DNA of 64,000 nucleotides from Dermatobacter hominis (GCF_020715685.1 NZ_CP085840.1:4542891-4606890); one strand, 5' to 3'; positions 32,527 to 41,040 are shown, counted from the stretch's first letter. Notes: generated by a model from the sequence alone, not told the origin. Program-made: numbers and translations.

Positions 32527-32988
32527 ATGCCTGATCGGCTGCGCGGTGCTCCGGATGGCAGGCTTGGCGTCGTGGTCGACGGTGGGGCTCCTTCGGTGGT
32601 GACCTCGCTGGTCGGGGTCTATGACGCGGACGGGACGTTGCGTGGGGAGCTGGCGTACGTGGCGGGGCGGATCCGAGGATCGGCTCATTGCGCGCTGTGC
32701 GACATCACGCATGGAGCGCTGAGGGAACGGCCTGGATGGCGGCGTTGTCGGGACGGGTTGCCCGTGCCGTTCGAGACGTTCCATCGGAACGACCAACCCG
32801 ACGACCTGCGTCCGCTCACCGATGGTCGGCTCCCGCTGGTCGTGGCGCGGACCGATGCGGGCCCGCAGGTGCTGCTCGGTGCTGAGGAGCTGGAAGCCTG
32901 CGCGTCGTCGCCGGACCGGCTCGTGACCGCTCTCGATGCTGCGATGACGCGGCTCGGCCTGGGCTGGGAGCGGTCGAGCTCTCCGTGA
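32527..32988 (+). CDS. Conserved protein with a CALCD motif, unknown function
   Basis: A 153-residue protein. The central motif AHCALCDITHGAL (near residues 58-70) has two Cys spaced CxxC and nearby Asp and His, suggesting a metal site or redox-active pair. It is followed by LPVPFETFHRNDQPDDLR, VVARTDAGPQVLLGAEEL, and a C-terminal helix. I have seen this motif in conserved actinobacterial hypothetical proteins but know no function. The start is uncertain, since ATG 32527 could be replaced by a downstream GTG. It is convergent with the following lipoprotein gene. Confidence 0.68.
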   Translation: MPDRLRGAPDGRLGVVVDGGAPSVVTSLVGVYDADGTLRGELAYVAGRIRGSAHCALCDITHGALRERPGWRRCRDGLPVPFETFHRNDQPDDLRPLTDGRLPLVVARTDAGPQVLLGAEELEACASSPDRLVTALDAAMTRLGLGWERSSSP

Positions 32989-33027
32989 GGGCCGTCGAGA
33001 AAGACCTGGGACGGTGGTGCCGAGCGG

Positions 33028-34107
33028 TCAGGGTGCGCCGACCGCGGCGCGCGGCACGAAGCCCAGCACGTTGACCTGCGCCGCCATGAGACCGTCCGGG
33101 CCGGACTCGTTCCAGGGCAGCGACAGCGCCTGCGGCGGCGCACCGTCGGCGTCGAAGTGCGCGTGCGGGACCGACCCGGGGCCGTAGATGCCGGTCACGC
33201 CGGAGGCCGCGGGCCACACGACGGCGCCGTTCGGGGCCATGGTCCCGTACCCGGTCGTCCCGAGCGGGCCGAGCTCACGCCGGTCGGTGCCGTCGGGGTC
33301 GACGGTCTCGAGCACCACAGTGCTGCCCGTGGGCGGCCAGGTCGACCAGTCCGATTCGCCCCAGCCCGAGACGATGCGGCCCTCGGCGGTCCAGCCGACG
33401 ACGAAGCCGGCCTGGCGGACGATCGGCCACGTGCTGATGTCCGTGCCGGTGACGAGCTGCGGCTCGGCGCCGGGTTCGGCATCGAGCGTGTAGAGCTCCT
33501 GGTCCAGCACGAGCGCGATCGCGCCCGAGTCCGCTCGCCAGGCTCCGGGCATGATGCCGGCGTCGATCTGATTCCGCGTGACCTCGACGATCGTCTCGAA
33601 GGTCGTGGCGTCGAAGATCCGCAGCGTCGGCGGGCCGTCGAGCGGCTGGCGGACGCCGAACACCATGGTGCCGTCGGGCGAGAACGTCGCCCTGCCGAAC
33701 ATGTCCGTGTCGGGGATCTCGGTGCAGCTCACCGCAGCGACCGTGTCGCACATCTCGAGCCAGTGGTCGTCGAAGCTGACGCCGGCACTGCGGATCAGCC
33801 GCCCGGCCTGGTCGACCTGGCGCGCCGCGGTGTACATCGCGGTCAGGTCCCCGAGGTCCGTCGGGTCGAGCTCGCGGTGCCACGTGTCGGTCGACGCGTA
33901 GAGGCGGGCGGCGCCGAAGCCGCGGACCTCGACGATGGCCGCGAAGCTTTCCGCGCCGATCGGAGCAGCCGCCAGCCTGGGCACCGCCGGGAGCCCGCCG
34001 GGTTCGGTGGTCGTGGTGGTCCCCGGTCCCGGGTCGGGCGGCGGTGCGCACGCCCCGGCGACGAGTCCGGCCGTGACGACGGCCGCGGCGACCAGCAGCT
34101 TCCTCAT
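33028..34107 (-). CDS. Secreted lipoprotein, WD40/TolB-like
   Basis: A 359-residue protein. MRKLLVAAAVVTAGLVAGAC is a compact lipoprotein signal peptide with Cys20, followed by APPPDPGPGTTTTTEP. The mature part shows propeller-like blades: ATFSPDGTMVFGVRQPLDG, AWRADSGAIALVLDQELYTL, WTAEGRIVSGWG, and TMAPNGAVVWPA. A Cys pair (EMCD, VSCTE) may form a disulfide. It is probably membrane-anchored outside the cell. ATG 34107 is preceded by GGGGAGGGGACACC. Function is unknown. Confidence 0.78.
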   Translation of the reverse strand: MRKLLVAAAVVTAGLVAGACAPPPDPGPGTTTTTEPGGLPAVPRLAAAPIGAESFAAIVEVRGFGAARLYASTDTWHRELDPTDLGDLTAMYTAARQVDQAGRLIRSAGVSFDDHWLEMCDTVAAVSCTEIPDTDMFGRATFSPDGTMVFGVRQPLDGPPTLRIFDATTFETIVEVTRNQIDAGIMPGAWRADSGAIALVLDQELYTLDAEPGAEPQLVTGTDISTWPIVRQAGFVVGWTAEGRIVSGWGESDWSTWPPTGSTVVLETVDPDGTDRRELGPLGTTGYGTMAPNGAVVWPAASGVTGIYGPGSVPHAHFDADGAPPQALSLPWNESGPDGLMAAQVNVLGFVPRAAVGAP

Positions 34108-34544
34108 GGTGTCCCCTCCCCGACGGGCCACCCCCTGACCCGTTCCGACATCGTGGCACACGGCCCGGCCGCGGCGACCGATCGGGCACCGCCGAGGTCG
34201 TCGCCCGCCGGCCGAGCGGGTCCCTGAGCGAGGCGTCAGGCCGGGGAGTCCTCGATGTCGGCGGGTCGTACCTTGAAGGAGCGAGGTCGGGCCTCTGTCG
34301 GGTGGGGGCACTCTCTTCCCTCCTGCCTCCACCTGGCGATCGGGCCCGCCCTCGCACTCCTACGACGGGGAGCGGCGCTGGTGACGGCTCGACCTCCGAC
34401 CGGGGTGCCGGCGTCCGCGGACCCGGGCTGCATCGGCCGGATGGCAGACGGACGATCAGACAATCCGACGCCGTGATGATCGGTGGTCGCCTGTGGCGGG
34501 TACGCCGTCGACAGCGTCGAACGGCGCTCATGGAGGTGAGGGTC
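34108..34544. other. Intergenic stretch, no gene recognised
   Basis: 437 bp between the lipoprotein start (minus) and a small plus-strand gene. Short open frames here are Arg/Pro-rich and conflict with each other. It should contain promoters for both flanking genes; no clear operator was seen. Confidence 0.35.
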
Positions 34545-34715
34545 ATGCTCGCAGTCACGATCACCGCACTCGCCGTCGCTGCCGCCGCGGTCCTGGTGGT
34601 CTCCCTGCTCGCCGGAGTCGGACTCGGGACGGGCATCGGCCGATCGGATCGGCCCCAGCCGCGACGTCTCGACGAGGTGGCCGCGCGGAGACGCCGGTCG
34701 GCCAGGAGCGGCTGA
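34545..34715 (+). CDS. Small single-helix membrane protein
   Basis: A 56-residue protein. MLAVTITALAVAAAAVLVVSLLAGVGLGTGI is one long membrane helix, followed by a basic cytosolic tail rich in Arg (RRLDEVAARRRRSAR). GGAGGTGAGGGTC immediately before ATG 34545 is a good ribosome site and decides the start over an in-frame ATG 15 bp upstream. No family is recognised. Confidence 0.5.
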   Translation: MLAVTITALAVAAAAVLVVSLLAGVGLGTGIGRSDRPQPRRLDEVAARRRRSARSG

Positions 34716-34803
34716 GCGGCCCGGTCGGGCACTTGCGACCTGTCGCTCGGACGGCGAAGTCGACGGGGTGCGATGAGCAGACGCCGTGCCGGGACGGGTC
34801 ACG

Positions 34804-35373
34804 TCACGGCGCAGCGCGCGTGGGCCGGTACCGGACGGCGACCGCGCCGGACCGGAACTCCTGGCGATCGACGAGCTCGAGCTCGATGCGCTCACGCAGA
34901 CCGGCGAGCAACGTCGGGCCGTGTCCGGCCAGGACCGGCTGCACGACGAACTCGTACTCGTCGATCAGACCCAGATCTGCCAACGCCAGGGGAAGGGTGA
35001 CGCCACCCACCCACAGGCCGGCGCCCGGCTCCTCCTTGAGCCGCTGGACAGCTCGGCCCAGGTCGCCCTGCAACAGCTCGGCACGCCAATCGACGTCGCC
35101 CAGCGTGCTCGACACGACGTACTTCTCCGCCCCGTCGATGGCCTCGGCGAACGGGATCTGCCACTCGCCCATCCAGTCGGGCCACGTGCCCGTGGCCGGT
35201 CGCCGCCACGCCGACTCCATCATCTCGTAGGTCACCCGGCCGAACAGCAGGGCATCAGCTCGGTCCATCTCGGCGGTCCAGTAGTGCATGGACTCCTCGT
35301 CCGGCGGGAGCCCTGCCTCGTGGTGGCAGCAGCCGTCGAGCGTGACGTTGATCGAGTATCGAAGCGGTCTCAT
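34804..35373 (-). CDS. RibD C-terminal/dihydrofolate-reductase-like protein (copy 2)
   Basis: A 189-residue protein. It has the opening YSINVTLDGCCHHEAG, the cofactor helix ADALLFGRVTYEMMESAW, KYVVSSTLGDVDW, then GLWVGGVTLPLALADLGLIDEYEFVVQPVLAGHGPTLL. This is the typical RibD_C/DHFR-like pattern of the actinobacterial group found beside ArsR and SRPBCC genes. It lies 49 bp downstream of the SRPBCC gene on the same strand, probably as the third gene of an arsR-SRPBCC-reductase operon. Confidence 0.87.
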   Translation of the reverse strand: MRPLRYSINVTLDGCCHHEAGLPPDEESMHYWTAEMDRADALLFGRVTYEMMESAWRRPATGTWPDWMGEWQIPFAEAIDGAEKYVVSSTLGDVDWRAELLQGDLGRAVQRLKEEPGAGLWVGGVTLPLALADLGLIDEYEFVVQPVLAGHGPTLLAGLRERIELELVDRQEFRSGAVAVRYRPTRAAP

Positions 35374-35422
35374 CGAGACGTCTCCCTTGCTACGGCCGCC
35401 CAGATGTCGGCGAACACGGCGG

Positions 35423-35899
35423 TCAGGTGGGACTGGGCGACACCGTCGCGAGGTGGGTGTCGAGCTGGGCGAAGCTCTGGCCCCAGCCCGCCTCGGTCGC
35501 TCCCGTCACGTGCGGCGGCAGCCACTGGCGCACCTCCAGGCGGGTGCGCCCGTCGGGCTCGTCGTGGAACTCGAACCGGAACCGCGTCTCGAACGTCTCG
35601 AAGCCCTCTGGAATGCGGCCACGCACGCGCATGACGCCGTCGAGCACCCTGGCCTCCGCCACGTCGGCGAGGTCGATGTGCACCTCCGCCCGGATGGACG
35701 GGTCGTCGGGGAACAGGGCCACGAAGCGCTGGTGGCCGCCAGGTCGGACGTCGAACTCCATCTCGTCGAGCGGCCGCACGCTGCCGGTCGGCCCCCACCA
35801 TGCCGCCACCTGCTCCGGCTCGATGAAGGCCCGGTAGACGACGGCCCGGGGCGCATCGAACACGCGCGAGATGGACAGATCGGGCGGTTCGGTGCTCAT
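35423..35899 (-). CDS. SRPBCC (AHSA1-like) domain protein
   Basis: A 158-residue protein. LSISRVFDAPRAVVYRAFIEPEQVAAWWGP (about residues 8-37) is the hallmark opening, followed by EMEFDVRPGGHQRFVALFPD, a long strand EARVLDGVMRVRGRIPEGFETFETRFRFEF, and a C-terminal helix after GWGQSFAQLDTHLA. It is a ligand-binding fold without assignable catalytic residues. ATG 35899 overlaps the end of the arsR gene by 4 bp, so the pair is translationally coupled. Confidence 0.87.
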   Translation of the reverse strand: MSTEPPDLSISRVFDAPRAVVYRAFIEPEQVAAWWGPTGSVRPLDEMEFDVRPGGHQRFVALFPDDPSIRAEVHIDLADVAEARVLDGVMRVRGRIPEGFETFETRFRFEFHDEPDGRTRLEVRQWLPPHVTGATEAGWGQSFAQLDTHLATVSPSPT

Positions 35900-36243
35900 C
35901 GGCGCTCCTCCTGTTGCATCGAAGCGAGGTGCGCGTCGAGGCGGTCGAAGGACGAGTCCCAGAACCCCCGGAAGCGCTCGATCCAGACGGCCGCCTCCCG
36001 GAGCGGCACGGCCTCGAGGTGGCTCCGCTGCCACTTCCCCTCACGCGAGCGGGAGATCAGGGCGGCGCCCTCGAGCACCTTGAGGTGCCGCGAGACGGCG
36101 GGCATCGAGATCGGCAGCGGCGCCGTGAGCTGCGTCACGGTGGCATCGCCGACGGCGAGCTCGGCGAGTATCGCTCGCCGGGTCGGGTCGGCCAGCGCCG
36201 AGAACACGAGGCTGAGCGGGTCGGTGGCGGTCACGCCGTTCAC
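35896..36243 (-). CDS. ArsR-family HTH regulator
   Basis: A 115-residue winged-helix protein with GTG start 36243. SLVFSALADPTRRAILAELAVG is followed by the recognition helix ISMPAVSRHLKVLEGAALISR and a wing ending KWQRSHLEA. There is no metal-binding Cys. It is the first gene of the minus-strand arsR-SRPBCC-reductase unit. The start codon lies inside an inverted repeat (36239-36259), so the transcript is probably leaderless and self-repressed. It is divergent from a second arsR-SRPBCC unit only 74 bp away. Confidence 0.88.
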   Translation of the reverse strand: MNGVTATDPLSLVFSALADPTRRAILAELAVGDATVTQLTAPLPISMPAVSRHLKVLEGAALISRSREGKWQRSHLEAVPLREAAVWIERFRGFWDSSFDRLDAHLASMQQEERR

Positions 36244-36259
36244 TTAACCAAGTTGTGAA
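36239..36259 (-). promoter_or_regulatory. Operator at arsR start (minus-strand unit)
   Basis: TTCAC and GTGAA arms separated by 11 bp, with an inner AAC-CAA-GTT. The start codon GTG (36241-36243) lies within the left arm. Confidence 0.45.
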
Positions 36260-36307
36260 GTGTTCCGTCAAGGTTCCCGCTTGCATCGAGCGACTCGAGG
36301 TGCGAAC

Positions 36308-36327
36308 CTACAACCACATGGTTGTAG
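36308..36327 (+). promoter_or_regulatory. Operator covering the start codon of the plus-strand arsR
   Basis: CTACAACCA and TGGTTGTAG are perfect 9-bp arms separated by CA. ATG 36318-36320 lies at the centre of the palindrome. The inner core CAACCA-N2-TGGTTG is the same as in the operator at 3709-3724. Confidence 0.65.
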
Positions 36328-36674
36328 ATCAGCTCTCCGACGCCGAGGTCGACCGCATCTTCCACGCCCTCGCCGACAGCACCAGGCGCGACATCCTCGC
36401 CCTGTCCGTCGACGGCGGCTACAGCGTGTCGGCGCTGGCCGAGCGCTACCCGATGAGCTTCGCCGCCGTGCAGAAGCACGTCGCGGTGCTCGAGGGCGCG
36501 GGGCTCGTCACCAAGGAGCGACGGGGGCGCGAGCGGATCGTGCGCACCGACGTCGACACCGTCCAGCGGGCCCGAGCGCTCCTGGATGGCATCGAGGAGC
36601 TCTGGCGGCAGCGCGTGGGCCGGATCGACGACCTGTTGGCGACCGAGAAGCGGACCACTGGAGGACAGCGATGA
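36318..36674 (+). CDS. ArsR-family HTH regulator
   Basis: A 118-residue winged-helix regulator. DAEVDRIFHALADSTRRDILALSV is followed by YSVSALAERYPMSFAAVQKHVAVLEGAGLV, which contains the recognition helix, and a wing KERRGRERIVR. No metal-binding Cys is seen. ATG 36318 (MVVDQLSD) sits inside a 20-bp palindrome, implying leaderless, self-repressed expression. An upstream frame start at 36255 would read through the operator and has no support. Its stop overlaps the SRPBCC start by 4 bp. Confidence 0.87.
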   Translation: MVVDQLSDAEVDRIFHALADSTRRDILALSVDGGYSVSALAERYPMSFAAVQKHVAVLEGAGLVTKERRGRERIVRTDVDTVQRARALLDGIEELWRQRVGRIDDLLATEKRTTGGQR

Positions 36675-37165
36675 GCGTGACCAGCGTCGAGAAGGATCCG
36701 GAGGCCCTGACCATGACGGTCACGGCGCAGCTGGATGCCACGGCCGAACGGGCCTGGCTGCTGTGGGCGGATCCCCGGCAGTTCGAGCAGTGGTGGGGCC
36801 CGCCCGGCTACCCGGTGACCGTGGTCGACCACGAGCTGCGGACCGGCGGCCGGATCACCTTCTCCATGGCGGGGGACGAGGGTGAGCATCACGACAGCAC
36901 CTGGGAGGTCCTGGCCGCCGAACCGCCCCACCGACTCGAGCTGCGCGACGCCGACGTCGACGAGGACGGCCGCCCGAACGACGGCAACTCGATGACCGTG
37001 ATGGTCGTCACGATCGACGCGAACGACGGCGGCGCGGCGATGGCGATCCGCACGTCCTTCGACTCGCTGGAGGGCATGGAACAGGTCCTCGCCATGGGCG
37101 TCGAGGAGGGCATGTGCATGGTCCTCGACCAGATCGACGCCGTGCTGGCCGGCACGCCGGCGTGA
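36671..37165 (+). CDS. SRPBCC (AHSA1-like) domain protein
   Basis: A 164-residue protein. TVTAQLDATAERAWLLWADPRQFEQWWGPPGYP (about residues 16-48) is the family opening, followed by HELRTGGRITFSMAGDEGEHH and STWEVLAAEPPHRLEL. The C-terminus is a helix in which FDSLEGMEQVLAMGVEEGM is typical. ATG 36671 overlaps the arsR stop. The arrangement arsR-SRPBCC recurs three times in the window, and each SRPBCC is different in sequence. Confidence 0.87.
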   Translation: MSVTSVEKDPEALTMTVTAQLDATAERAWLLWADPRQFEQWWGPPGYPVTVVDHELRTGGRITFSMAGDEGEHHDSTWEVLAAEPPHRLELRDADVDEDGRPNDGNSMTVMVVTIDANDGGAAMAIRTSFDSLEGMEQVLAMGVEEGMCMVLDQIDAVLAGTPA

Positions 37166-37178
37166 TCTGACAAGAGAT

Positions 37179-37212
37179 GGGGTGGGCCCGACCTCCGGGT
37201 CGGGCTCACCCC
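37179..37212. terminator. Strong bidirectional terminator hairpin
   Basis: A 15-bp stem: GGGGTG 37179-37184 with CACCCC 37207-37212, a G-T wobble, and GCCCGACC 37186-37193 with GGTCGGGC 37198-37205. The loop is TCCG. It lies between the convergent SRPBCC and polymerase genes and overlaps the polymerase stop codon. Confidence 0.75.
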
Positions 37213-38960
37213 TTCGCGTCGGCCCAGGTCGGGATGACCGCGGTGTCGGAGAGGAAGCGCACGCTCCGATCGGGAGCCCAACGGGCGGCCGCCTCCTGCA
37301 GGGCGTCGTCGACCATCGCCGCGGCGGCACCTGCGTGCTCGTCCGGGACGTGCACGAGGAGCTCGTCGTGCAGGCAGAGGACGACCTGCGCGTCGAGGTC
37401 ACGGCCCCGGGCGCGCACCGTCACCGCCCACACCTTGAACAGCTCCGCCGCTGCGCCCTGGACCATCGCGTTGCGGCCGTAGCGTCCCCTCGCCGCCGCC
37501 TGCGAGCGTGCCTCGCGGTCGCCGATCGAGTCCGGTCCGCCCGGCTCGCCGAGCGCCGCCGAGCCGGTCCGGACCAGCCGCCCGCCGTAGGTCCTCAGGT
37601 CGTGGCCGACCTGCGCGGCACGGTCGGCGGCATCGAGGTACGCCATGGCGACGGGGTAGGACCGGCGCAGTCCGGCGAGAGCCCGACCGCCCTCGCCGGT
37701 GGTCTGGCCGTACATCGCGCCGAGCACCGCGACCTTCGCGATCGCCCGGTCGACGCCGAGCTCCGCCGCCACTGGCGCGTACAGGTCGTCGGCCTGGCTG
37801 GCGGCGGCGAGCGCCCGATCACCCGACACGGCGGCGAGCACCCGCGGCTCGATCTGGCCGAGGTCGGCGCGGACGAAGACATGACCGGGTTCCGCCACGA
37901 CGCCGCCTCGCAGGTCGGCCGGCATGTTGTGCAGCCCCGCGGACGCGGTCATCCGGCCGGCCGCCCCGTCGGAGCCCGACCACTCACCACGGAACCGCCC
38001 GTCGGGCCCGAGGTTTTCGTCGAGCCACCCGTAGCCGAACGTGGTCTGGACGCGCTCGGCCTTCCGCCAGGCCAGCAGCGCGTCGACCAACGGGTGCGCG
38101 TCGCGGAGGCGCTCGAGCCGCCACGCCCGGGTGTCGGGGACTTCGACGCCGACCATGCGCAGCATCGACCGCACCTGGGACGGGCTGCGCAGGTCGAACC
38201 GGACGCCCTCCGGGACGTGACGGAGCACCTCCTCGTCACGGGCGTCCCGCAGTTCCACCGCCTCCTGCGGCGAACGCGGGCGAGGCCCGACGTAGGCGCT
38301 GATCCGGCCCTCCATCGCCGCTCGGTCCATCGGGAGGCCGCCGACCGTGAGCTCCGCGCACAGGAGCTCGGCGGTCGATTCGGCGTAGGCGGTGCGGAGC
38401 GCCATCGGCCGCTCGTCCCGTGCCGACACGTCCCCGACGGCCGCCAGCTGGAGGCGGGCGACGTCGGCCAGCACGCCCGCCCACGCGGCCATCCGGTCGG
38501 GCGAGGACGCCCACCCGCCATCGATCCACTCCGGGTCGAGGTAGCCGTCCTCCCTGAGGGGCCCGGCCGGATCGCCGTCGTCGGTCTGGTGGAACAGGTC
38601 GATCGGGTCAGGTGCGGGGAGATCGGCCGTGGGCAGATCGTGGAGGCGCGCCCAGATCCGGCCGGGGTCGGCGCGCCACCCACCGAACAGGAGCCGGTGG
38701 ACCGCGGCGGCGTCCCACGACCTGGTGAGGCGGACGCCGTGGCCGGCGAGCGCGCCGGCCGTGGCCTGTGACCACAGCACCCAGCGCGGCCCGAGCTCAC
38801 GGTCGATCCGGCCCACGACGTCGGCGGGTGCGACCGGCCAGTTCGTCGCCCACGTGGGGACGGCGACCGACAGCGATGCGTCACCGACCACCAGCGCGAC
38901 GAGGTCGCCCGGCTCGATGCCGAGGGCGCGCAACTCGTCCACGGCGGCGTCGGCATCCAC
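37206..38960 (-). CDS. DNA polymerase I-like protein (family A polymerase domain)
   Basis: A 584-residue protein with a GTG start. The C-terminal half has family A motifs. Motif A is DLGQIEPR (about residue 366), in which the usual DYSQIELR is altered but the catalytic Asp is kept. Motif B is Lys409 in IAKVAVLGAMYG. Motif C is LCLHDELLVHVP with Asp near 532. The N-terminal 200 residues correspond to the 3'-5' exonuclease-like region of the actinobacterial short polA-like family, but I cannot find clear exonuclease metal ligands. Its role is probably in repair synthesis rather than replication. Confidence 0.85.
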   Translation of the reverse strand: MDADAAVDELRALGIEPGDLVALVVGDASLSVAVPTWATNWPVAPADVVGRIDRELGPRWVLWSQATAGALAGHGVRLTRSWDAAAVHRLLFGGWRADPGRIWARLHDLPTADLPAPDPIDLFHQTDDGDPAGPLREDGYLDPEWIDGGWASSPDRMAAWAGVLADVARLQLAAVGDVSARDERPMALRTAYAESTAELLCAELTVGGLPMDRAAMEGRISAYVGPRPRSPQEAVELRDARDEEVLRHVPEGVRFDLRSPSQVRSMLRMVGVEVPDTRAWRLERLRDAHPLVDALLAWRKAERVQTTFGYGWLDENLGPDGRFRGEWSGSDGAAGRMTASAGLHNMPADLRGGVVAEPGHVFVRADLGQIEPRVLAAVSGDRALAAASQADDLYAPVAAELGVDRAIAKVAVLGAMYGQTTGEGGRALAGLRRSYPVAMAYLDAADRAAQVGHDLRTYGGRLVRTGSAALGEPGGPDSIGDREARSQAAARGRYGRNAMVQGAAAELFKVWAVTVRARGRDLDAQVVLCLHDELLVHVPDEHAGAAAAMVDDALQEAAARWAPDRSVRFLSDTAVIPTWADAKG

Positions 38961-39011
38961 ACGTCGACACTACGAGCGAACGTCCTGGCGCTCCGGTAGG
39001 GCAGCGGCGGC

Positions 39012-40097
39012 TCAGGACGATGGGACCGGCAGTGGACGGCCTGCCTCGTTCGACTCCAGCGCGGTGAGGAGGGCGACGAGGACGTGACGGGCGTCCTCGC
39101 CGGTGAGGTCGACGCGGTCGAGCCGACCGGTGAGGAAGCCGATGCCGGCGTCGGCCGACGCCCGGAACGCGTCGGGCGGCCGATCGTCGAGGTCGTGGAA
39201 CGACCGGGTCTCGCCGTCGCGGTAGAGCACGAGCGCCGGCTCGGCGATGCCCTGGGCGCTGATGCGGTTGGTGCGCACGTAGCCGCAGGACCCGGTCACC
39301 TCGACGCGCTCGTCACCGGTGTAGTGCGAGGACCGCAGGTACATGTCGACGGCGAAGCCGATGTCGAGGACGCCGCGGACGCCGGTGCGGTGCTCCCACA
39401 CCAGCGTGGACGGCGCGTCCATCTCGTAGCCGGGCGCGACCTCGGTGGTCCCGAGCCACCCGAAGACCCGCTCGATCGGGCCGAACAGCCAGGTCGCCAC
39501 CGCGAGCTGGTGCCATCCGTGGTCGAACACGAGCATCCCCCGACCGTCCCGGATCTGGTCGAACTGCCACTCCAGGCTCTCCTGCGTGAGGTCCCACCCG
39601 CCGCGCCCGTTGCCGACGATCTTCATGCTCAGGTTGACCGGCGTGCCGATCTCGCCCTGGTCGATCAGCTGCTTCATCCGCACGAGGGGCGGGAAGTACA
39701 GGTAGTCCTCGAGGACGCGCAGCGTCGCTCCGGACCTCGCTGCCGCGGCCAGCATCGCGTCGGCCCCGGCGAGGTCCCGGGCCAGCGGCTTCTGCACCTG
39801 CACGTGGACCCCGGCGTCGAGCAGCCGGCAGACCACCTCGTGGTGCACGGGGGTCGGGACGAGCACGTCGACCACGTCGGGCCGCTGCTCCACGACCTCG
39901 TCGAGCGATGCGCACGGACGGGCGCCGGAGACCCTGCGTGCCCAGTGGTCGCGACGGCCCGGGTCCCGGTCGCACAGCGCGACCACGTCCACGTCGGGTC
40001 GGCCGAGGTACGGGGGGACGGCGAGCTCGGCGATCTGGCCGAGCCCGACGACGCCGAGCCGCACCGGACGGTCCCGGATGGGGAGCGGTGTCGGCAT
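39012..40097 (-). CDS. Gfo/Idh/MocA-family oxidoreductase
   Basis: A 361-residue NAD(P)-dependent oxidoreductase. The N-terminal Rossmann loop is GVVGLGQIAELAVPPYL (about residues 15-31), followed by VVALCDRDPGRR. VLVPTPVHHEVVCRLLDAGVHVQVQKPLARD matches the family's second block, in which the catalytic Lys lies in the EKP-like QKP. The C-terminal domain includes DHGWHQLAVATWLFGPIERV. It may act on a sugar or inositol derivative. The substrate is unknown. A much longer open frame lies upstream but runs antisense to the transporter, so ATG 40097 is chosen. Confidence 0.87.
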   Translation of the reverse strand: MPTPLPIRDRPVRLGVVGLGQIAELAVPPYLGRPDVDVVALCDRDPGRRDHWARRVSGARPCASLDEVVEQRPDVVDVLVPTPVHHEVVCRLLDAGVHVQVQKPLARDLAGADAMLAAAARSGATLRVLEDYLYFPPLVRMKQLIDQGEIGTPVNLSMKIVGNGRGGWDLTQESLEWQFDQIRDGRGMLVFDHGWHQLAVATWLFGPIERVFGWLGTTEVAPGYEMDAPSTLVWEHRTGVRGVLDIGFAVDMYLRSSHYTGDERVEVTGSCGYVRTNRISAQGIAEPALVLYRDGETRSFHDLDDRPPDAFRASADAGIGFLTGRLDRVDLTGEDARHVLVALLTALESNEAGRPLPVPSS

Positions 40098-40135
40098 CCC
40101 GCATCCTCGCGCGGCGACACCCGTCGGCGACCGGC

Positions 40136-40969
40136 TCAGCCGAGTGCGATCAGCACGAGCCCGGCGAGCGCCACCACGACGCCCGCCTTCTGGACCCGCG
40201 TCGGGCGCTCGTGCAGGTACCACCAGGCGTGGCCGACGGTGAACCCGGGGGCGAGCGATGCGACGGGCGCCACGACGGCGGTGAGCCCGACACGGACCGA
40301 GACGAGCAGGAGCGCCGTGGCCGACACGTCGAACAGGCCCGAGGCGACGGCCTGGAGCCGCGGTGCCCGGTCGGCCCGCAACGACGTCCTCGTGATCGCG
40401 ACCACGACGAACACCCCGGCCGCGGCCGCAGCCCGCGCGCTGAGGACGGGCCAGAAGCCGGAGTCGTGGTCGGTCGAGGCGAAGAGGACGAACGACGCGC
40501 CGAAGCCGACGCCGGCGGCGATGGCGAAGAGGAGCGCCCGCCGGTCGTCGTGGCCGTCGCCGTCGTCGCGCTCCCGGGCGATCAGCGCGCCGGCGACCAC
40601 CGCCAGCGCGACGCCGCACAGCGCCACGGGCCCGGGCCGCTCGCCGGTGAGGAGGCCCCACGCCACCGGGATCGTGGCGCCGATGACAGCGGCGATGGGC
40701 GCCACCTGACCGATCCGGCCGATCGCGAGGCCCCGGAAGAGGCAGCCGAGGGCGGTGACGTTGACCAGGCCCGCGGCCGCGCCGAGCACGAAGTCCTCCG
40801 GCCGTGGTTCGCCACCGGCGAGTGTCGCGACGAGAACCGCGCCGACCAGAGCGCACACCTGCGCCGTGGCCAGGACCACGAGCGTCGACGCCCGGCGAGA
40901 TGCGATCCCGCCGAGGAAGTCGCCCGACCCGAAGAGCGCTGCGACCAGCAGACCCACCAGCACAGCCAC
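40136..40969 (-). CDS. EamA/DMT-family transporter
   Basis: A 277-residue membrane protein from a GTG start. About ten helices in two EamA repeats can be read. The first begins MAVLVGLLVAALFGSGDFLGGIA and contains VLGAAAGLVNVTALGCLFRGLAIGRIGQVAPIAAVIGATIPVAWG. The second begins ALLFAIAAGVGFGASFVLF and ends with VQKAGVVVALAGLVLIALG. A hydrophilic loop RERDDGDGHDDRR separates them. Members export or import metabolites; the substrate is unknown. It lies 38 bp upstream of the Gfo/Idh gene on the same strand, so the two may be co-expressed. Confidence 0.87.
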   Translation of the reverse strand: MAVLVGLLVAALFGSGDFLGGIASRRASTLVVLATAQVCALVGAVLVATLAGGEPRPEDFVLGAAAGLVNVTALGCLFRGLAIGRIGQVAPIAAVIGATIPVAWGLLTGERPGPVALCGVALAVVAGALIARERDDGDGHDDRRALLFAIAAGVGFGASFVLFASTDHDSGFWPVLSARAAAAAGVFVVVAITRTSLRADRAPRLQAVASGLFDVSATALLLVSVRVGLTAVVAPVASLAPGFTVGHAWWYLHERPTRVQKAGVVVALAGLVLIALG

Positions 40970-41040
40970 CGGCGCAAGCTAGGCGACGGCGCCCGCGACC
41001 TGGCGACCTTCCGGAGGCACCGCACCGCCAGCCCCGGTGG

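Noticed and set aside
39012..40856. 614-residue Gfo/Idh protein
   Set aside because: The first 253 codons are Arg-rich shadow sequence antisense to the EamA transporter.
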